This document shows positions 1-12,915 of a stretch of 64,000 bases of DNA, one piece after another. The stretch spans positions 6,905,811 to 6,969,810 of the forward strand of contig OY282605.1 in the NCBI GenBank assembly GCA_958298945.1, read 5' to 3'. The notes under the pieces are model-generated. The model was given only the letters and a program-made list of their open reading frames with translations. It was not told the DNA's origin and did not search any database. The DNA is from Atherix ibis (Eukaryota; Arthropoda; Insecta; Diptera; Athericidae). Positions within the stretch are counted from its first letter, which is position 1. The number at the start of each line of letters is the position of its first letter. The position numbers were made by a program, and so were the translations under genes.

Positions 1-699
1 ACATTTCTTTCCAATTTAAGGTGGGTAAATAATTGTGATTAAGTAATCGGTTAAAAAATATATGCTTCTGTTATGAAAGATAATCATCAGAAGTACAAAA
101 ACGCCTCTTCTTTCCAAATGTTAGATTCTCGTCGTTGGCTTTTTACTGTGCAAACTTACTAAATAATATTTTCATAGTCAATGAATTCGTGTACATGTTG
201 TGTTGGCTTTGTTGCTGAAATTGCAATTCATAAATGTCACATCATTTTAAAAAAACACCTTTATTCAATTAGAAAATATTCTTTACGAAGCGTGTTCGCT
301 TCATCTTCAGATTGAGTGCTCGTAAGAACTCTTCCCAACGAGTGGGCATTAACTTCAGATAGCCAAGTTGATGTATTGAAAAATGATTCAATAGCTTTTA
401 AAAATGTCGGCTTGGCAAAAGTCATGGCAAATGTAATAATTCACAGCAATGAATTTACAAGTTACAACCAACCTGCGGTTAGTTATCTTCTATTTTCGCA
501 GAGAAACTCTACTGCGGGTGATCAGATTGAGTGTCAATGTTAGAGGCACGTACACGTACATGGATCTAATGCCCATTAAAAACGTGTAAATTTTAATTAC
601 ATCCAAGCTAGAAGGTATTTGTGGCATAAAAAATATCCAAATAAGGTGGTATTTCTGAAAGTTTAAAATTATGTACAGAAAATTTTTTTAAAAATGTGT
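1..699. other. AT-rich flank without recognisable gene
   Basis: No domain, transposon end or splice-bounded exon is visible. A 75-codon open frame at 316-543 has no recognisable motif, and I do not call it a gene. Short runs related to the downstream ACTGAAAATAATT repeat appear towards the right edge. Confidence 0.6.
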
Positions 700-3180
700 T
701 TAAAAATTCTAGGTAAAATGCCAACCGAAAAATGCTCGCCGAAAAATTTTAAAAAAGTTTTGCAAATAAACTTTTTAATAGAAACAATTTTTACTGACAA
801 TAAATAATGCTTAATGGAAATAGTTATTACTGAAAATAATTACATTTTATAAATGTTCACTGAAAATAATTTCTATTGAAAATAATTAAATTTTACTAAT
901 AATAATTAATTTTTACTGAAAATAATAAGTTTTTAATGTTGACGAAGAATAATTATTTTTTACTGAAAAGAATTAATTTTTACTAAGAAGAATTTTTAAT
1001 CAAAAAATAAATAATTGTCACTAAAAATATTTTAACGAAAATTAATTAATTTATGCTGAAAAAATTATAATTAAAAGAAATTTTTATTTAAAAATAATTT
1101 TTAACGTAAAATAATTAGTTTTTGCTAAAAATGATTTTTAGTGAAAATAATTTTATTTGAAAAGAATTTTAACGAAAAATAATTGATTTTTACTGAAAAT
1201 AATTGTTTTTAACTGAGAAGACTTTTTAATTAAAAGAATTTTTACTGAAAGTAATTTTTACTGAAAATAATTAATTTTTACTGAAAACAATTTTTAACGT
1301 AATATAATTAGTTTTTGCTGAAAATGAGTTTTACTGAAAAGAATATTTACTAAAAAGCATTTTTAACGAAAAATAATTAATTTTTACTGAAAATAAAAGG
1401 TTTTTATTAAAAATCATTTTAACTGAAAATAATTAAATTTTACTAAAAATAATTAATTTTTACTAAGAAGAATTTCTAATCAAAAAATAAATAATTGTCA
1501 CTAAAAATATTTTAACGAAAAGTAATTAATTTATGCTGAAAAAATTATAATTAAAAGAAATTTTTATTTAAAAATAATTTTTAACGTAAAATAATTAGTT
1601 TTTGCTAAAAATGATTTTTAATGAAAATAATTTTATTTGAAAAGAATTTTAACGAAAAATAATTGATTTTTACTGAAAATAATTGTTTTTAACTGAGAAG
1701 ACTTTTTAATTAAAAGAATTTTTACTGAAAGTAATTTTTACTGAAAATAATTAATTTTTACTGAAAACAATTTTTAACGTAATATAATTAGTTTTTGCTG
1801 AAAATGAGTTTTACTGAAAAGAATATTTACTAAAAAGCATTTTTAACGAAAAATAATTAATTTTTACTGAAAATAAAAGGTTTTTATTAAAAATCATTTT
1901 AACTGAAAATAATTAAATTTTACTAAAAATAATTAATTTTTACTAAGAAGAATTTCTAATCAAAAAATAAATAATTGTCACTAAAAATATTTTAACGAAA
2001 AGTAATTAATTTATGCTGAAAAAATTATAATTAAAAGAAATTTTTATTTAAAAATAATTTTTAACGTAAAATAATTAGTTTTTGCTAAAAATGATTTTTA
2101 ATGAAAATAATTTTATTTGAAAAGAATTTTAACGAAAAATAATTGATTTTTACTGAAAATAATTGTTTTTAACTGAGAAGACTTTTTAATTAAAAGAATT
2201 TTTACTGAAAGTAATTTTTACTGAAAATAATTAATTTTTACTGAAAACAATTTTGAACGTAATATAATTAGTTTTTACTGAAAATGAGTTTTACTGAAAA
2301 GAATATTTACTAAAAAGCATTTTTAACGAAAAATAATTAATTTTTACTGAAAATAATAAGTTTTTATTAAAAATAATTTTAACTGAAAATAATTAAATTT
2401 TACTAAAAATAATTAATTTTTACTAAAAATAATAAGTTTTTAATACAAATAGTTTTCAACGAAAAGTAATTAATTTTTTACTGAAAAGAATTTTTAACGA
2501 AAAATAATTAATTTTTACTGGAAAGAATTTTTAACGAAAAATAATTAATTTTTATTGGAAATAATTAATTTTTGCTGAAAAAAAATGTTATTTAAAAGAA
2601 ATTTTTACCAAAAATATTTTTTAACGAAAAATAATTAATTTTTAATTGCAAATAATTTTAAATAAACATATTTTTTTAAGTAAAATAATTAATTTTTACT
2701 GGAAATAATTGATTTTTGAAAATAATTTTTAACAAAAATTAATAAATTTTTATTGAAAACAATTAATTTTTGCTGAAAAAAAATGTTATTTAAAAGAAAT
2801 TTTTACCAAAAATAATTTTTAACGAAAAATAATTAGTTTTTGCTAAAAATAATTTTTACTGAAAATAATTTTATCTAAAAATAAATTTTACTCAAAATAT
2901 TTAACTTTTAATTGAAAATGATTGGAAACTGAAAATAATTGATTTTAAGTGAGAAGAATTTTTAATCAAAATAATTGTTACTAAAAATTATTGTTTTGAG
3001 CTGAAAATAATTTTTAACGAAAAATAATTAATTTTTACTGAAAAAAATTAGTTTTTACTGAAAATAATTTTTTACTTAAAAGAATTTTTACTGATAGTAA
3101 ATAATATTTACTTAAAATAATTTTAGCTGAAAAGGAAAAAGAGCATTTTTGCTAAATATATTTACGAAACGTTTTTAAAG
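700..3180. repeat. Degenerate minisatellite, core ACTGAAAATAATTTTT
   Basis: The stretch consists of imperfect head-to-tail copies of a 15-18 base AT-rich unit of the form ACTGAAAATAATTAATTTTT, with variants such as AACGAAAAATAATT. Stops are dense in every frame, so it is non-coding. Unit identity is lowest at the edges and highest in the centre, where a larger 480-bp repeat is superimposed. This suggests slippage followed by unequal exchange. It lies downstream of the liprin-beta 3' end, beyond the transposon cluster. Confidence 0.9.
965..2410. repeat. Three tandem copies of a 480-bp higher-order repeat
   Basis: Blocks at about 965-1444, 1445-1924 and 1925-2404 line up base for base with an exact 480-base offset. 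For example, the motif AAATAATTGTCACTAAAAAT recurs near 1007, 1487 and 1967. Copies two and three differ by only a few substitutions, and copy one has slightly more differences. Internal short units differ from each other far more than the 480-bp blocks do, so the block duplication is younger than the minisatellite it contains. Confidence 0.92.
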
Positions 3181-5289
3181 ATCTTAACTAAAATATTTTA
3201 AGGTAAAATTTTCAATAGTGAATTTTTAACTGAAAATTTATACTAACAAATTTGTAATAAAAATGTTGTACTAAAAATTTGAATAATTAAAATTTGGTGC
3301 TAATAATTTTAAAAATTAAAATTAAGTATTTAAAATTTTATAAGCACAAATATTTGAGGTTTTTACTAAAAATTCTTTTTGAATTGATACCAAGCATGTG
3401 TAATAAAATTAATTTTTGCTTAAGAAAATACTAAAAAAAAGTGTAAATTGTATTAGCACATACTTAAATATTTATTTAAATATTTAACTGAAATGTATTG
3501 TTAACGAGAAACGTTGAAATTTTTCCATGATTCCATACACAATTTTGATTACCTAGTTTAGAGTTCAAAGTCAAAGTAGTTAATTTCACTTTTGGTGTTA
3601 TTCCATTCACAATTAAATTCACACAATTCCGTTTGTATGTTCTTCGATTTACGAGTACATAATCCTTGAAATGAAAAATTCTTTATGCGGACTATCTACA
3701 TTTATTACCCAGAACATTACTTGAATATTTTTCCCACATAATTTCTGTTTAATATTCTACCGGATCTGAACAAATTGATTTAATAAGCTTTGATCCAATA
3801 ACGTTCTCCAAGTGTGGATAATTATTTTCAGTTTCATGTAAGATGATAAAATTGCAATGTACTCGTACATTATTAGATAAAATTCGATTTAATAGTTTCA
3901 TGTTCAAGGTGAACATGTTAAATCCATTAAAGATTAGTTCTGTAAAAAAATTGGAAATAACTTATTCGCGATACTAAAATTTGCAGAGAATTGACTAGTC
4001 GTCGATGTATCAGAATAAATTGTTTCTTCCACTAAGCCAACAAATGATTTTGAAACAAATAAAAATGATTCCACTGAGTATAAAGTGTAATTATTTTGTC
4101 CTCAAATTGTCAGCGATTGTCATTTTATTTTGCAAATGAATTGTGACACTTTGGATTATAGATAATCATAAGAATTGTCTCAAAAAATGGCTTGTAAGAG
4201 GAGATTAGCAATTTTTTTTAACTTCAACAAACAAGAGACTTTTCGTGTAGCAACCGATAATATTTTTGCTAAAATTAAAATGCTCAAAGAAGTGCCAAAA
4301 AGTTTATCTGAAGGAACATACAATTATAAAGTTAAAAATGCCAAAACCAGTAATATTACTTAAAAGAGTTTATTGTTAACCAAAGCGCTTATGAATGGAT
4401 TTAAAATCTTTCGAAAAAAATAATTTTCTCACAATAGTTTTCAGCACAAAATCTTTTTTTTTTAATTTTTTGAATTATTCAGCAAATAAACATTTACCTG
4501 ATGAATCATCAAATCTAATTCCATTTTTCTGTTATTTAATAAAAAAAACTATTTTTTTTTGTTGTACATTTTGAATAGGATTTTTGACAATTTTTTTAAC
4601 ACCTTCTGATTAGTATTTGAAATTTTCTGGTACGGCACATCTTGAAATAAAATTCAATTTTTATTAGGTTTTGTCACCTGTAATTTTCTGGTTGTCATTA
4701 TTATTTATGACATGATTTAATGAGCTGCATTCAGCTCTTGTGTAATCATATTCAAATTCTATCAAATTCGCAGAGTTTTTATTGCTCAATAGCTTTGTTT
4801 TGTCACGGCAATAATCAACTTGAAAAAATTACAGGTGAATATATGATCAATGCGTATATTTTGCCAATATTGATGAAATTTACAATAATTTTTTTTTTTG
4901 TACTATAATTAATACAACCCCACAATGTTATGTAAATTTTTCAAAAATTTCAAAAACAAATTTTTTTTTATTAGTATTTATTTGTTGTAGTGGATTTTTT
5001 TTATCATTTGTAATGATTTTGAAATAGAAAATGAAAAAGGTTAAATACTTTTTAGTTAAATATCTTAAATTTATCCATTATGCATTCAAGGTCCCATAAT
5101 TGTAGCAATGTTAAAGATTAATTGTGGTATCGTTATTGGCATTGATCGAATTTTTTATTTTCTCTTATTTAATATTATGTGAAAATAAGAAAATTTATAA
5201 ATATTTTTCTTTGATAAATTAGTATATCTTATAGATATTAATTGCCAAATATAATTATGAAATTGTACATTTTTAGTGAATTTTAACTG
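3181..5289. other. AT-rich intergenic sequence
   Basis: No convincing gene or mobile element was found. The 62-codon frames at 4175-4363 and 4720-4908 lack motifs and have no splice or promoter context. Poly-T runs are frequent. Confidence 0.5.
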
Positions 5290-6090
5290 ATTTTTTTCTT
5301 CAACTCTTAGTGAAAATTATTACTAGAAATTCTTGCTGAAAATTCTCACTGAAAATTTTTATTTACGCAAAATTCTTATTTACTGAAAATTCATATTTAC
5401 TGGAAAATTCATATTTAATAAAAATTCTAATTACTAAAAATTCTTATTTACGCAAACTTTTTATTTACTGAAAATTTATTTTTATGGAAAATTCATGTTT
5501 ACGAAAAGTTCTTATTTACTGAAAATTTATTTTTATGGAAAATTCTTATTGACTGAAAATTCCTATTTACGCAAAATTCTTACTTAATGAAAATTCCTAT
5601 TTATTGAAATTTTTTTTTCGGAAAATTCTTATACGTGTATTCTGAAAATTCCTAATTACTGAAAATTTATTTTAACAGAAAATTCTTATTTACTGAAAAT
5701 TCGTAATTACGCAAAATTTTTATTTACTGAAAATTCCTATTGACGCAAAATTTCTATTTACGCCAAATTCCTGTTTACGCAAAATTCTTATTTACTGAAA
5801 ATTTTTATTTACTGAATAATCCTATTAACGGAAAATTTATTTTTACGAAAAATTCTTAATTACAAAAAATTCATATTTACTGAAAATTCATGTTTAAGTA
5901 AACTTCTTATTTACTGAAAATTCCTATTTACGCAAAATTTGATTTACTGAAAATTCCTATTGACGCAAAATTTCTATTTACGTAAAATTCCTGTTCACGC
6001 AAAATTCTTATTTACTGAAAATTTCTATTTACGCAGAATTCTTATTTACTGAATATTGTTATCTAATGAAAACTCTTACTGAAAATTTTT
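5290..6090. repeat. Diverged repeats, core GAAAATTCTTATTTAC
   Basis: About forty imperfect units alternate between TTATTTACTGAAAATTC and TATTTACGCAAAATTC. They grade into the pure array that follows, so this looks like the older, mutated edge of the same minisatellite. Confidence 0.85.
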
Positions 6091-6675
6091 ACTGAAATTT
6101 TTTACTGAAAATTAATTACTGAAAATGTTTACTGAAAATTTTTACTGAACTTTTTTACTGAAACTTTTTACTGAACTTTTTTACTCAAACTTATTTTTAC
6201 TGAAAATTTTTACTGAAAATTTTTACTGAAAATTTTTACTGTAAATTTTTACTGACAATTTTTACTGACAATTTTTACTGAAAATTTTTACTGAAAATTT
6301 ACTGAAAATTTTTACTGAAAATTTTTACTGAAAATTTTTACTGAAAATTTTTACTGAAAATTTTTACTGAAAATTTTTACTGAAAATTTTTACTGAAAAT
6401 TTTTACTGAAAATTTTTACTGAAAATTTTTACTGAAAATTTTTACTGAAAATTTTTTTTTACTGAATATTTTTACTGAAAATTTTTACTGAAAATTTTTT
6501 TTTACTGAAAATTTTTACTGAAAATTTTTACTGAAAATTTTTACTGAAAATTTTTACTGAAAATTTTTACTGAAAATTTTTACTGAAAATTTTTACTGAA
6601 AATTTTTACTGAAAATTTTTACTGAAAATTTTTACTGAAAATTTTTACTGAAAATTTTTACTGAAAATTTTTACT
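6091..6675. repeat. Nearly pure 13-bp tandem array, ACTGAAAATTTTT
   Basis: More than forty head-to-tail copies of the 13-mer ACTGAAAATTTTT are visible, with occasional T-run expansions (near 6453 and 6500) and a few single-base variants such as ACTGACAATTTTT. The homogeneity contrasts with the older copies on the left, which marks recent expansion. Arrays like this are prone to assembly collapse, so the true copy number may differ. Confidence 0.95.
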
Positions 6676-6729
6676 AAAATTTTATATTGAAACACTTTCT
6701 CAGTCAACTTTAAACCTTTTAAAATTAAA

Positions 6730-7060
6730 TTAAATTTAATTATTTTCAGTAAAGTTATCAGTTAAAATTATTTTGAGTAAAAATTTTGTTTAGTTAAAAT
6801 TATTTTCAGTGAAACTTTTTTTAGTAAAAATTACTTTCAGTTAAAACTATTTTCCTATAAAATTATCTTCATAAAATTAGAAATTATTTACCTTAAAACT
6901 TTTTTAAGTTAAAATTAGTTTCGGGGAAAATAATTTTTCGTAAAATTTATTTTCAATAAAAATTATTTTCAGGAAATATTTATTATTTTTAGTGAAAATG
7001 GTTTTGAGTAAAAACTATTTTTAGAATAATTGGTTTAAGTTAAAATTATTGTTGATAATT
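6730..7060. repeat. Same minisatellite family in inverted orientation
   Basis: Units here read AAAATTATTTTCAGT, the reverse complement of the ACTGAAAATAATTTT unit at 700-3180. About fifteen degenerate copies follow directly after the pure forward array, separated by about 55 bases. The complex is therefore a large inverted structure that could fold back. Confidence 0.75.
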
Positions 7061-9045
7061 TTTACTCAAAATTTTTACAATTATTTTGTTACTCAAATAA
7101 ATCTTGTTTAGTATTTTATCAACGTTCTTAGAAATAATTTTCTTATTTTGTATTGTATATGTTTATGCTTTTTTTATAATATTTTTATTTTACCATAATA
7201 AAAACTCATTTATTTATATTTAAATTGATTTGAAGAAAAAAAAAATTTTTTTTTATATTTTAAAATATTCTTTTTGAAAAATATCTTTTATTTTTATTAA
7301 CAATAACTATTTTGAATAAAGTCAACTCACTAATTATTTTTGTAAATAAATTAATTTTAAAATAACTAGAAATAAATTTATAGGAAGAATTTAACAAGTC
7401 TTCTATTGTAGTGCGAATTTTAAAATGCACTCTTCCTATATATTATTTATTTCTAGTTTTATTTTTATTATAAATTCAACGGTGCATAGAAGATGCTTTT
7501 TTAATAAATCAAATGGCAACAATTTTTTTTTCATTTAAATTAAATTGCAATTAAACAAATTTTTCATAGAAAGAAAAAAACAATATTTTACTAATGAACT
7601 TTTATTAAAAAGAAGTTATCAGGTTGAATTGACCTGTTATCTATAAACTTCTATGATCTTTTATAAAGACTAAAATAGTTTCTATCCAAACAGTAGCTCT
7701 TCCGTTTATATACAGCAGCTAATATCAATCGATGTAATTTATTTTTAAATATAAACTATTCGGATCCAATAATTTAGTAAAACATACTTTGTACCTAAAC
7801 AGAATATTAGATACGCAAAAATTACTATTGTATAAATATCTTGAATATGAATAATCCATTTGAGGAACAATAACAACATTCATTACTATGAGAAGTTACA
7901 TAAAAATAATTAATGCACAAATATAAGAACTAGTTTCAAATTTGTTAAAACGCAAATCATCACGAATGTGTACATATTCGAATAGTAAAAAAAATCTAGT
8001 TAAAATATGTTTTCTTTAGTCAAAATACATTTAAGGTAAATACATCCGGTGTTTTTTTTTTTTTTTGTTAATATGAAAACATATTTTTGAAAAATTAAAA
8101 ATATTAAAAATAGTATAAAAATAATTTAAAAAAAAAACGCTAGGAAAGATTTATAGAAAATTTGTCTATTTTGAAGAATTTGATTTTTTTTCATTCAAAT
8201 ATGTGCAAAAGAATAAAAAAAAAAATTGCACGCGTCTAAGGTGCTATTTTGTCTATTTTTTATATTTTGTTTTATTTAATAAGTTTTTTTTTCTTTTGTT
8301 AATACACCTGAGAAGTGGCAAAAAGACTATCAGCGGGAGAACTCAGAAATCCCAATAACATCTCAAATTCGTCATTAATTTTTTTTTGTCCATACAAAAA
8401 GAAGATTTCAGGTAGCGATGAGTCTAAATGTGAGGTCATAAACTTATTCAAATAAGAAACCGGCTCGCTAGCTAGTATGTATCATCTTTATTCATTTTAG
8501 CTGAGAGATTTTCAAGTTCAAGGTTAATAAGTTTATCATATTCCAAAAATATGTAAGCAAAGAAAAAAATTCAACAAAAATCTGGTTTTCAATAGTTTTC
8601 TTGTTGTCTTTTTATGGTTAATAAACCTACCCATTCATAGGCCTTAATTTAAAGAATTCTTTACCAAAAGTGGTTGATTATAAATATTGCAGATATGATC
8701 ATATATTAATCTAGAGAGAAACAAAATCAATATTAAAATCTTACAAAAATTCGATTACCTAATAAATTTTTAAACAGATTTAAACCAAATAAAGTGTTAT
8801 CCATTTCGTAGTTTGCAAAGTACACAGCCCTGTGGTTTAATAACTATTAAACTAAACGTAATTTAAGATAATATTTATTTATTTTAATGTCTGCCATTTT
8901 GCTTTTCAAAAAACTACCAAACATCGCGTTCAAATTGTATAAAATTAGAAGTTTTTTTGGTATTGATTTTTTGAACAAAATTTTCTTCAGCGATGAGACT
9001 TATTTCTCGGTTAACAGATACGTCAATAAGTAAAATTACCATATA
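7061..9045. other. AT-rich intergenic sequence
   Basis: No gene is recognised. A somewhat less AT-biased stretch at about 8310-8530 carries no long open frame and no recognised motif. Confidence 0.5.
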
Positions 9046-9885
9046 CGAGGTCTGTTCAAAAAGTATCGTGAATTTTGTGTTATTTCAAAAATTATTTATT
9101 TATTCATGAATATCTATTTTGTCCCCACCAGATATTATACACTTGTGCCAGCGTTTTTTCCAATCCTCGAAGCACCTCAAAAAATTATTTTTTGTGATCT
9201 TGTTCAGCTCCTCCTTCGATGTCATCTTTATCTCCTCAATCATGACGTAGCGTCGTCCTTTCATGGAGCTCTTCAGTTTCAGGAATAAGAAAAAGTCACA
9301 GGAGGCCGGATCTGGGGAGTACGGTGGCTGCGGCATTATTGGTGTGTTGTTTTTGGCCAAAAATGGCAAAAGGCAATTTTTGTTATTCCACAAATACAGG
9401 CGTTTCTGATGGATTACTTCGCGTAACTTGATGGTAATATTCCTTATTGACCGTTCTACCCTGTGGAAAGAACTCATGATGCACCACGCCTCTGCAATCG
9501 AAGAAAACTGTAAGCAAAACCTTCACATTCGACCGAACTTTGGCAGCTTCCATTGGGATGATTAAGCTTTGGTTTCCACGCCATAACCATAAACCCATGA
9601 TTCATCACCATTTATGACCCTCTGGAGCAAATTTTTTGTCGTCGCGGACACAGTCCAACAGCTCCTTTTTTGATGTTTGCTCAATTTCGACCGAAAATTG
9701 AGCAAAAATCGAAGACGAGCCAAAACACGTGCAAGCAAAGCAGCTGTCAAAAATTAACTGAACATTCAAAATTGTCGGCATAAGTAAGAGATATGAGAAC
9801 CAACATAACGCCACAAAAAAATGGAAAATCGAATATACGTAGCCCGCGGAAATTCAAAATCCGCGATACTTTTTGAACAGACCTC
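9046..9885 (-). mobile_element. Mariner family A, copy 1 (internally deleted)
   Basis: Terminal inverted repeats CGAGGTCTGTTCAAAAAG and CTTTTTGAACAGACCTCG are flanked by TA on both sides, the target duplication expected for Tc1/mariner elements. The transposase runs on the minus strand in fragments. The C-terminal part includes MPQPPYSPDPASCDFF, a decayed form of the PPYSPDLAP(C/S)D signature that carries the third catalytic Asp, and ends with SGGDKIDIHE. At about 840 bp against about 1.27 kb for the copy at 60078, it has lost part of the N-terminal and central coding region and cannot encode an active enzyme. Confidence 0.9.
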
Positions 9886-11254
9886 GTATTATGCACGGAA
9901 AACGCACAATTGACTGTAAAAAATTTATTATTTAAACTTAAATTTTAATTTAAACAATATGTGGTTTTAAAAAGAAAAGGCACCGCAAGCCCCACGGAAC
10001 AAAAATTTTGAATATTTTGTAGAAAAAAATAGCCTCCAAGATCATGCCATTTGACGCCGTTGAAAGTTTTTTGTAAAGCCAGACGACAATCCTTAAATTT
10101 AAAGACCAAATTACAGCCCAAAATGTGCAAAAATATCATCAAAACTTACCTCAAAATTTGAAGCAATAAAATAAAATAAAAATTACAATAAATTCTAAAT
10201 TTTAAATATATTTTATTGAATTTTACTTTCCAAACCACAAATACGATAAATCTATACTTAAGAAATCGTATATGAACTTGTACAAATAAACTACTTTCAT
10301 AGTAATATTAATTCTTAGAAGTAAAGAAAAATAAATAACTGCAGGTGCACATTAAATTCGATATTAATTAAAATATGTTCTCTTCGATTTTCTGTAGATA
10401 GAATAACAATCAACAAAAACTAAAAAAAAATCATCTATTAATCACTATGAACATATTTCGTTACCGGTTTTATGTGCGCACTAAATTCACACTAATAAAT
10501 ATTTGGTTTATTAAAATTCACACTGTCGGTTGGTTAACAATAATATTTCTACGACAGAAAAAAAAAATATTTAAAAAAGTATCTAATAAATTAAAACTTT
10601 TAAGAAAACTATAATATGATAAATAAAAAAAAGAGTGTAAATAATTTCTTAACGTTAAATGCTATCAGAACAGTAGAAATAATAAAAATTAACTGATTTT
10701 TCGTTTACATTGTAGAAAAAATTCAAATGAATTTTAAATAATAATTATATGATATTATAAAAGAGAAAAATCAATTACCTTTTCTTGTTTGTATGATTTC
10801 GTTTAATTATTATTATTCTAAAGAGAAAAGAACAAATATTAAAAACTGGATTTTAAAAAAAAAAAAAAAAAATTTCAATAAAAAAAAAATTAAATTTAAA
10901 GTAAAATAGCTGAAACGCCGATAAGTCATTGCACTTTATTGTAACAGATTTTTTTTTATTTCAAAATAAATATAATCGATTTTTAAATAATAATTTAAAA
11001 ATTCTTTAATAATTTACAAAAGAAAAATCATCAATCTTTCAAACGAAAATTAAATTTTAAATCTAACGAAAATGAAACATTTGACAGGTTTTATTGAATT
11101 GCAACTAAATTATTAATAATTTATTTCTAAAATATTATTAAATTATCACTTTGTTAATTGATGATTTAATAATTTCTTTTAAATGAAAATAAAGTTTTCA
11201 GTCTAATGTAAACGAAACATTTGACAGGTTATATTGAATTAATACTAAATTATA
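9886..11254. other. AT-rich intergenic sequence with a short duplication
   Basis: Mostly featureless. A 65-codon minus-strand frame at 9945-10142 is less AT-rich than its surroundings but has no motif I recognise. It may be a relic of an unrecognised repeat. Two related segments at about 11040-11110 and 11185-11250 share GAAACATTTGACAGGTT, indicating a local duplication. Confidence 0.5.
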
Positions 11255-11597
11255 CACTGTCCGCGGCAACTGTTTGGAACAATTTAGCGAAATTGAGGGA
11301 AATTCCATAGTTTTTTTTTCAAAGTTTTCGTTGGCATATATGATAGTGCGACATATGTTTGAGTCCATTAGTTATTCTTCATCAATTATAGAAATTAGAC
11401 ATATTATTTTATTTAAATATATAGTATTTAAAACAGCAAAATATTGAGAATGATGAGTGGATAACAATTAAAAAGTACAGAAATTAACCAAATTAAATTA
11501 CTTAAAAATGAGTTTTTTTCATTTACAGAAATTGGTTGTCAAATAGGCAGATGACATAATGTAGTGAGTAGTTTTTCTATGTATTCAGAAAAGTATG

Positions 11598-11690
11598 ATA
11601 AATGGCAAACGGAAGGGACACAGGTGAGCTATTTTAGGAAAACCAATAAACTATGGATTAACGTTGGACATTATTCCGTTTGCCATTTAT
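11598..11690. repeat. Hairpin, 17-bp perfect arms
   Basis: ATAAATGGCAAACGGAA at 11598-11614 is matched exactly by its reverse complement at 11674-11690, with a 59-base spacer. It lies inside the Tc1-like remnant. Confidence 0.9.
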
Positions 11691-11759
11691 AATTTCTCTT
11701 ATTATTTCTACGAAGGATAATTGATAAGTTTCCAATCAGATAACGTACCAATACATATA

Positions 11760-12914
11760 AGATGTAGTAAAAAGGCGTCCATTATTTTTGCATTAAATTA
11801 AAGGTTTTATTTAGCACAGATAGAATGATACGCTTTAGGTCAAATATGCACCGTTTTGTTCGATAACTTGTTGCAATTTTGGAGGTAATTTCATAATGCC
11901 TCTCACATAGAAACCCTCGTCCCTATTGGCAAAAAACTGGGACAGTCGATTTTCACAATCTTCTCTTGAGGCGAATTTTTCACCTGCAAAATCATTCGTC
12001 ATAGACAGGAAGAAGTGGTAATCACTTGGTGCCAGGTCCGGACTATAAGGTGGATGCATAAGAACATCCCAACCAAGGTCCCGGAACTTCTGGGGAGTCA
12101 CTATCGATGTATGCGGCCTGGCGTTGTCCTGATGGAACACAATTCCTCTCCTATTGGCCAAAGCTGGCCGCTTCTGGGCGATTGCTTCTTTCAGACGGTC
12201 CAATTGTTGACAGTATAGGTCCGAATTAAGAGTTCGGCCGTAGGGGAGCAGCTCATAGTAGATGATTCCCTGCCAGTCCCACCAAACACACAGCAAAACC
12301 TTCCTGGCTGTCAATCCTGGCTTAACCACCGTTTGCGCCGGGTGACCGCTATATGACCACGACCGTTGTCGCTTGACGTTGTCGTAAGTGACCCACTTTT
12401 CATCACCAGTAACCATCCGCTTCAGAAATGGATCGATATTGTTGCGATTCAGCAGCGATTCGCAGATGAAAATTCGGTCCATGAGGTTTTTTTGCGATAA
12501 CTCGTGTGGCACCCATACATCGAGCTTCTTTTTGTATCCAGCCTAATTTAAGTGGTTCCAAATGGTTTTTTGTGCGATATTTAGCTCCTGGGCAATCGAA
12601 ACAGTGCTTACGTGACGGTCGGACTCGACGATTTCCATTATTTTATCGACATTTTCGACAATTGGCCTTTCAGAGCGTGGTGCATCTTTGACATCAAAAT
12701 TACCGGAACGGAATCGACGAAACCAAAATTGCGCGTTATTGACTGTTACAGTATCAGGACCATAAACACTATTCACATTTTCATCTGCCTGGCTTGCGGT
12801 TTAGCCTTTATCGAAGAAAAACTGTAAAATATGGCGTTCGCACTTTTACAACGGGAGATACAGATTCCTAAAGCCATCTATTGGCAAAATAATGGATGAC
12901 TTTTTATAACACCT
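11760..12914 (-). mobile_element. Mariner family C, copy 1
   Basis: The ends are AGATGTAGTAAAAAG and an inverted partner at 12895-12914. The minus-strand transposase can be followed from about 12830 down to 11835. It has an N-terminal helix-turn-helix (AQFWFRRFRSGNFDVKDAPR), VTGDEKWVTY with the first catalytic Asp, HQDNARPHT with the second, and PPYSPDLAPSDYH with the third, giving the D,D34D spacing of mariners. The reading frame is continuous except for a TAG near 12543 and an earlier TAA near 12798. The first codons are deleted. All catalytic residues are preserved, so decay is recent. It sits inside the Tc1-like element. Confidence 0.93.
11835..12776 (-). pseudogene. Mariner C transposase, one internal stop
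   Basis: Residues from MNSVYGPDTV to QQVIEQNGAYLT are in one frame, broken only by the TAG just after IWNHLN. The frame resumes immediately as AGYKKKLDVWVPHELSQ. The family length is about 340-350 residues; here the N-terminal 25-30 codons are missing or stopped. The DDE/D triad is intact. It belongs to the mariner element that contains it and has no tie to the host gene. Confidence 0.9.
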
Positions 12915-12915
12915 A

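Noticed and set aside
316..543. 75-codon plus-strand open frame with a moderately complex sequence
   Set aside because: No homology or motif recognised, no splice sites or promoter, and it borders repeat-rich DNA; chance frame more likely.
6091..6675. Possible CRISPR-like array of short repeats
   Set aside because: Units are contiguous with no unique spacers, in an insect genome; it is a minisatellite.
9945..10142. 65-codon minus-strand frame in less AT-rich DNA
   Set aside because: No recognised domain; not in phase with any splice site; probably part of an unidentified old repeat.
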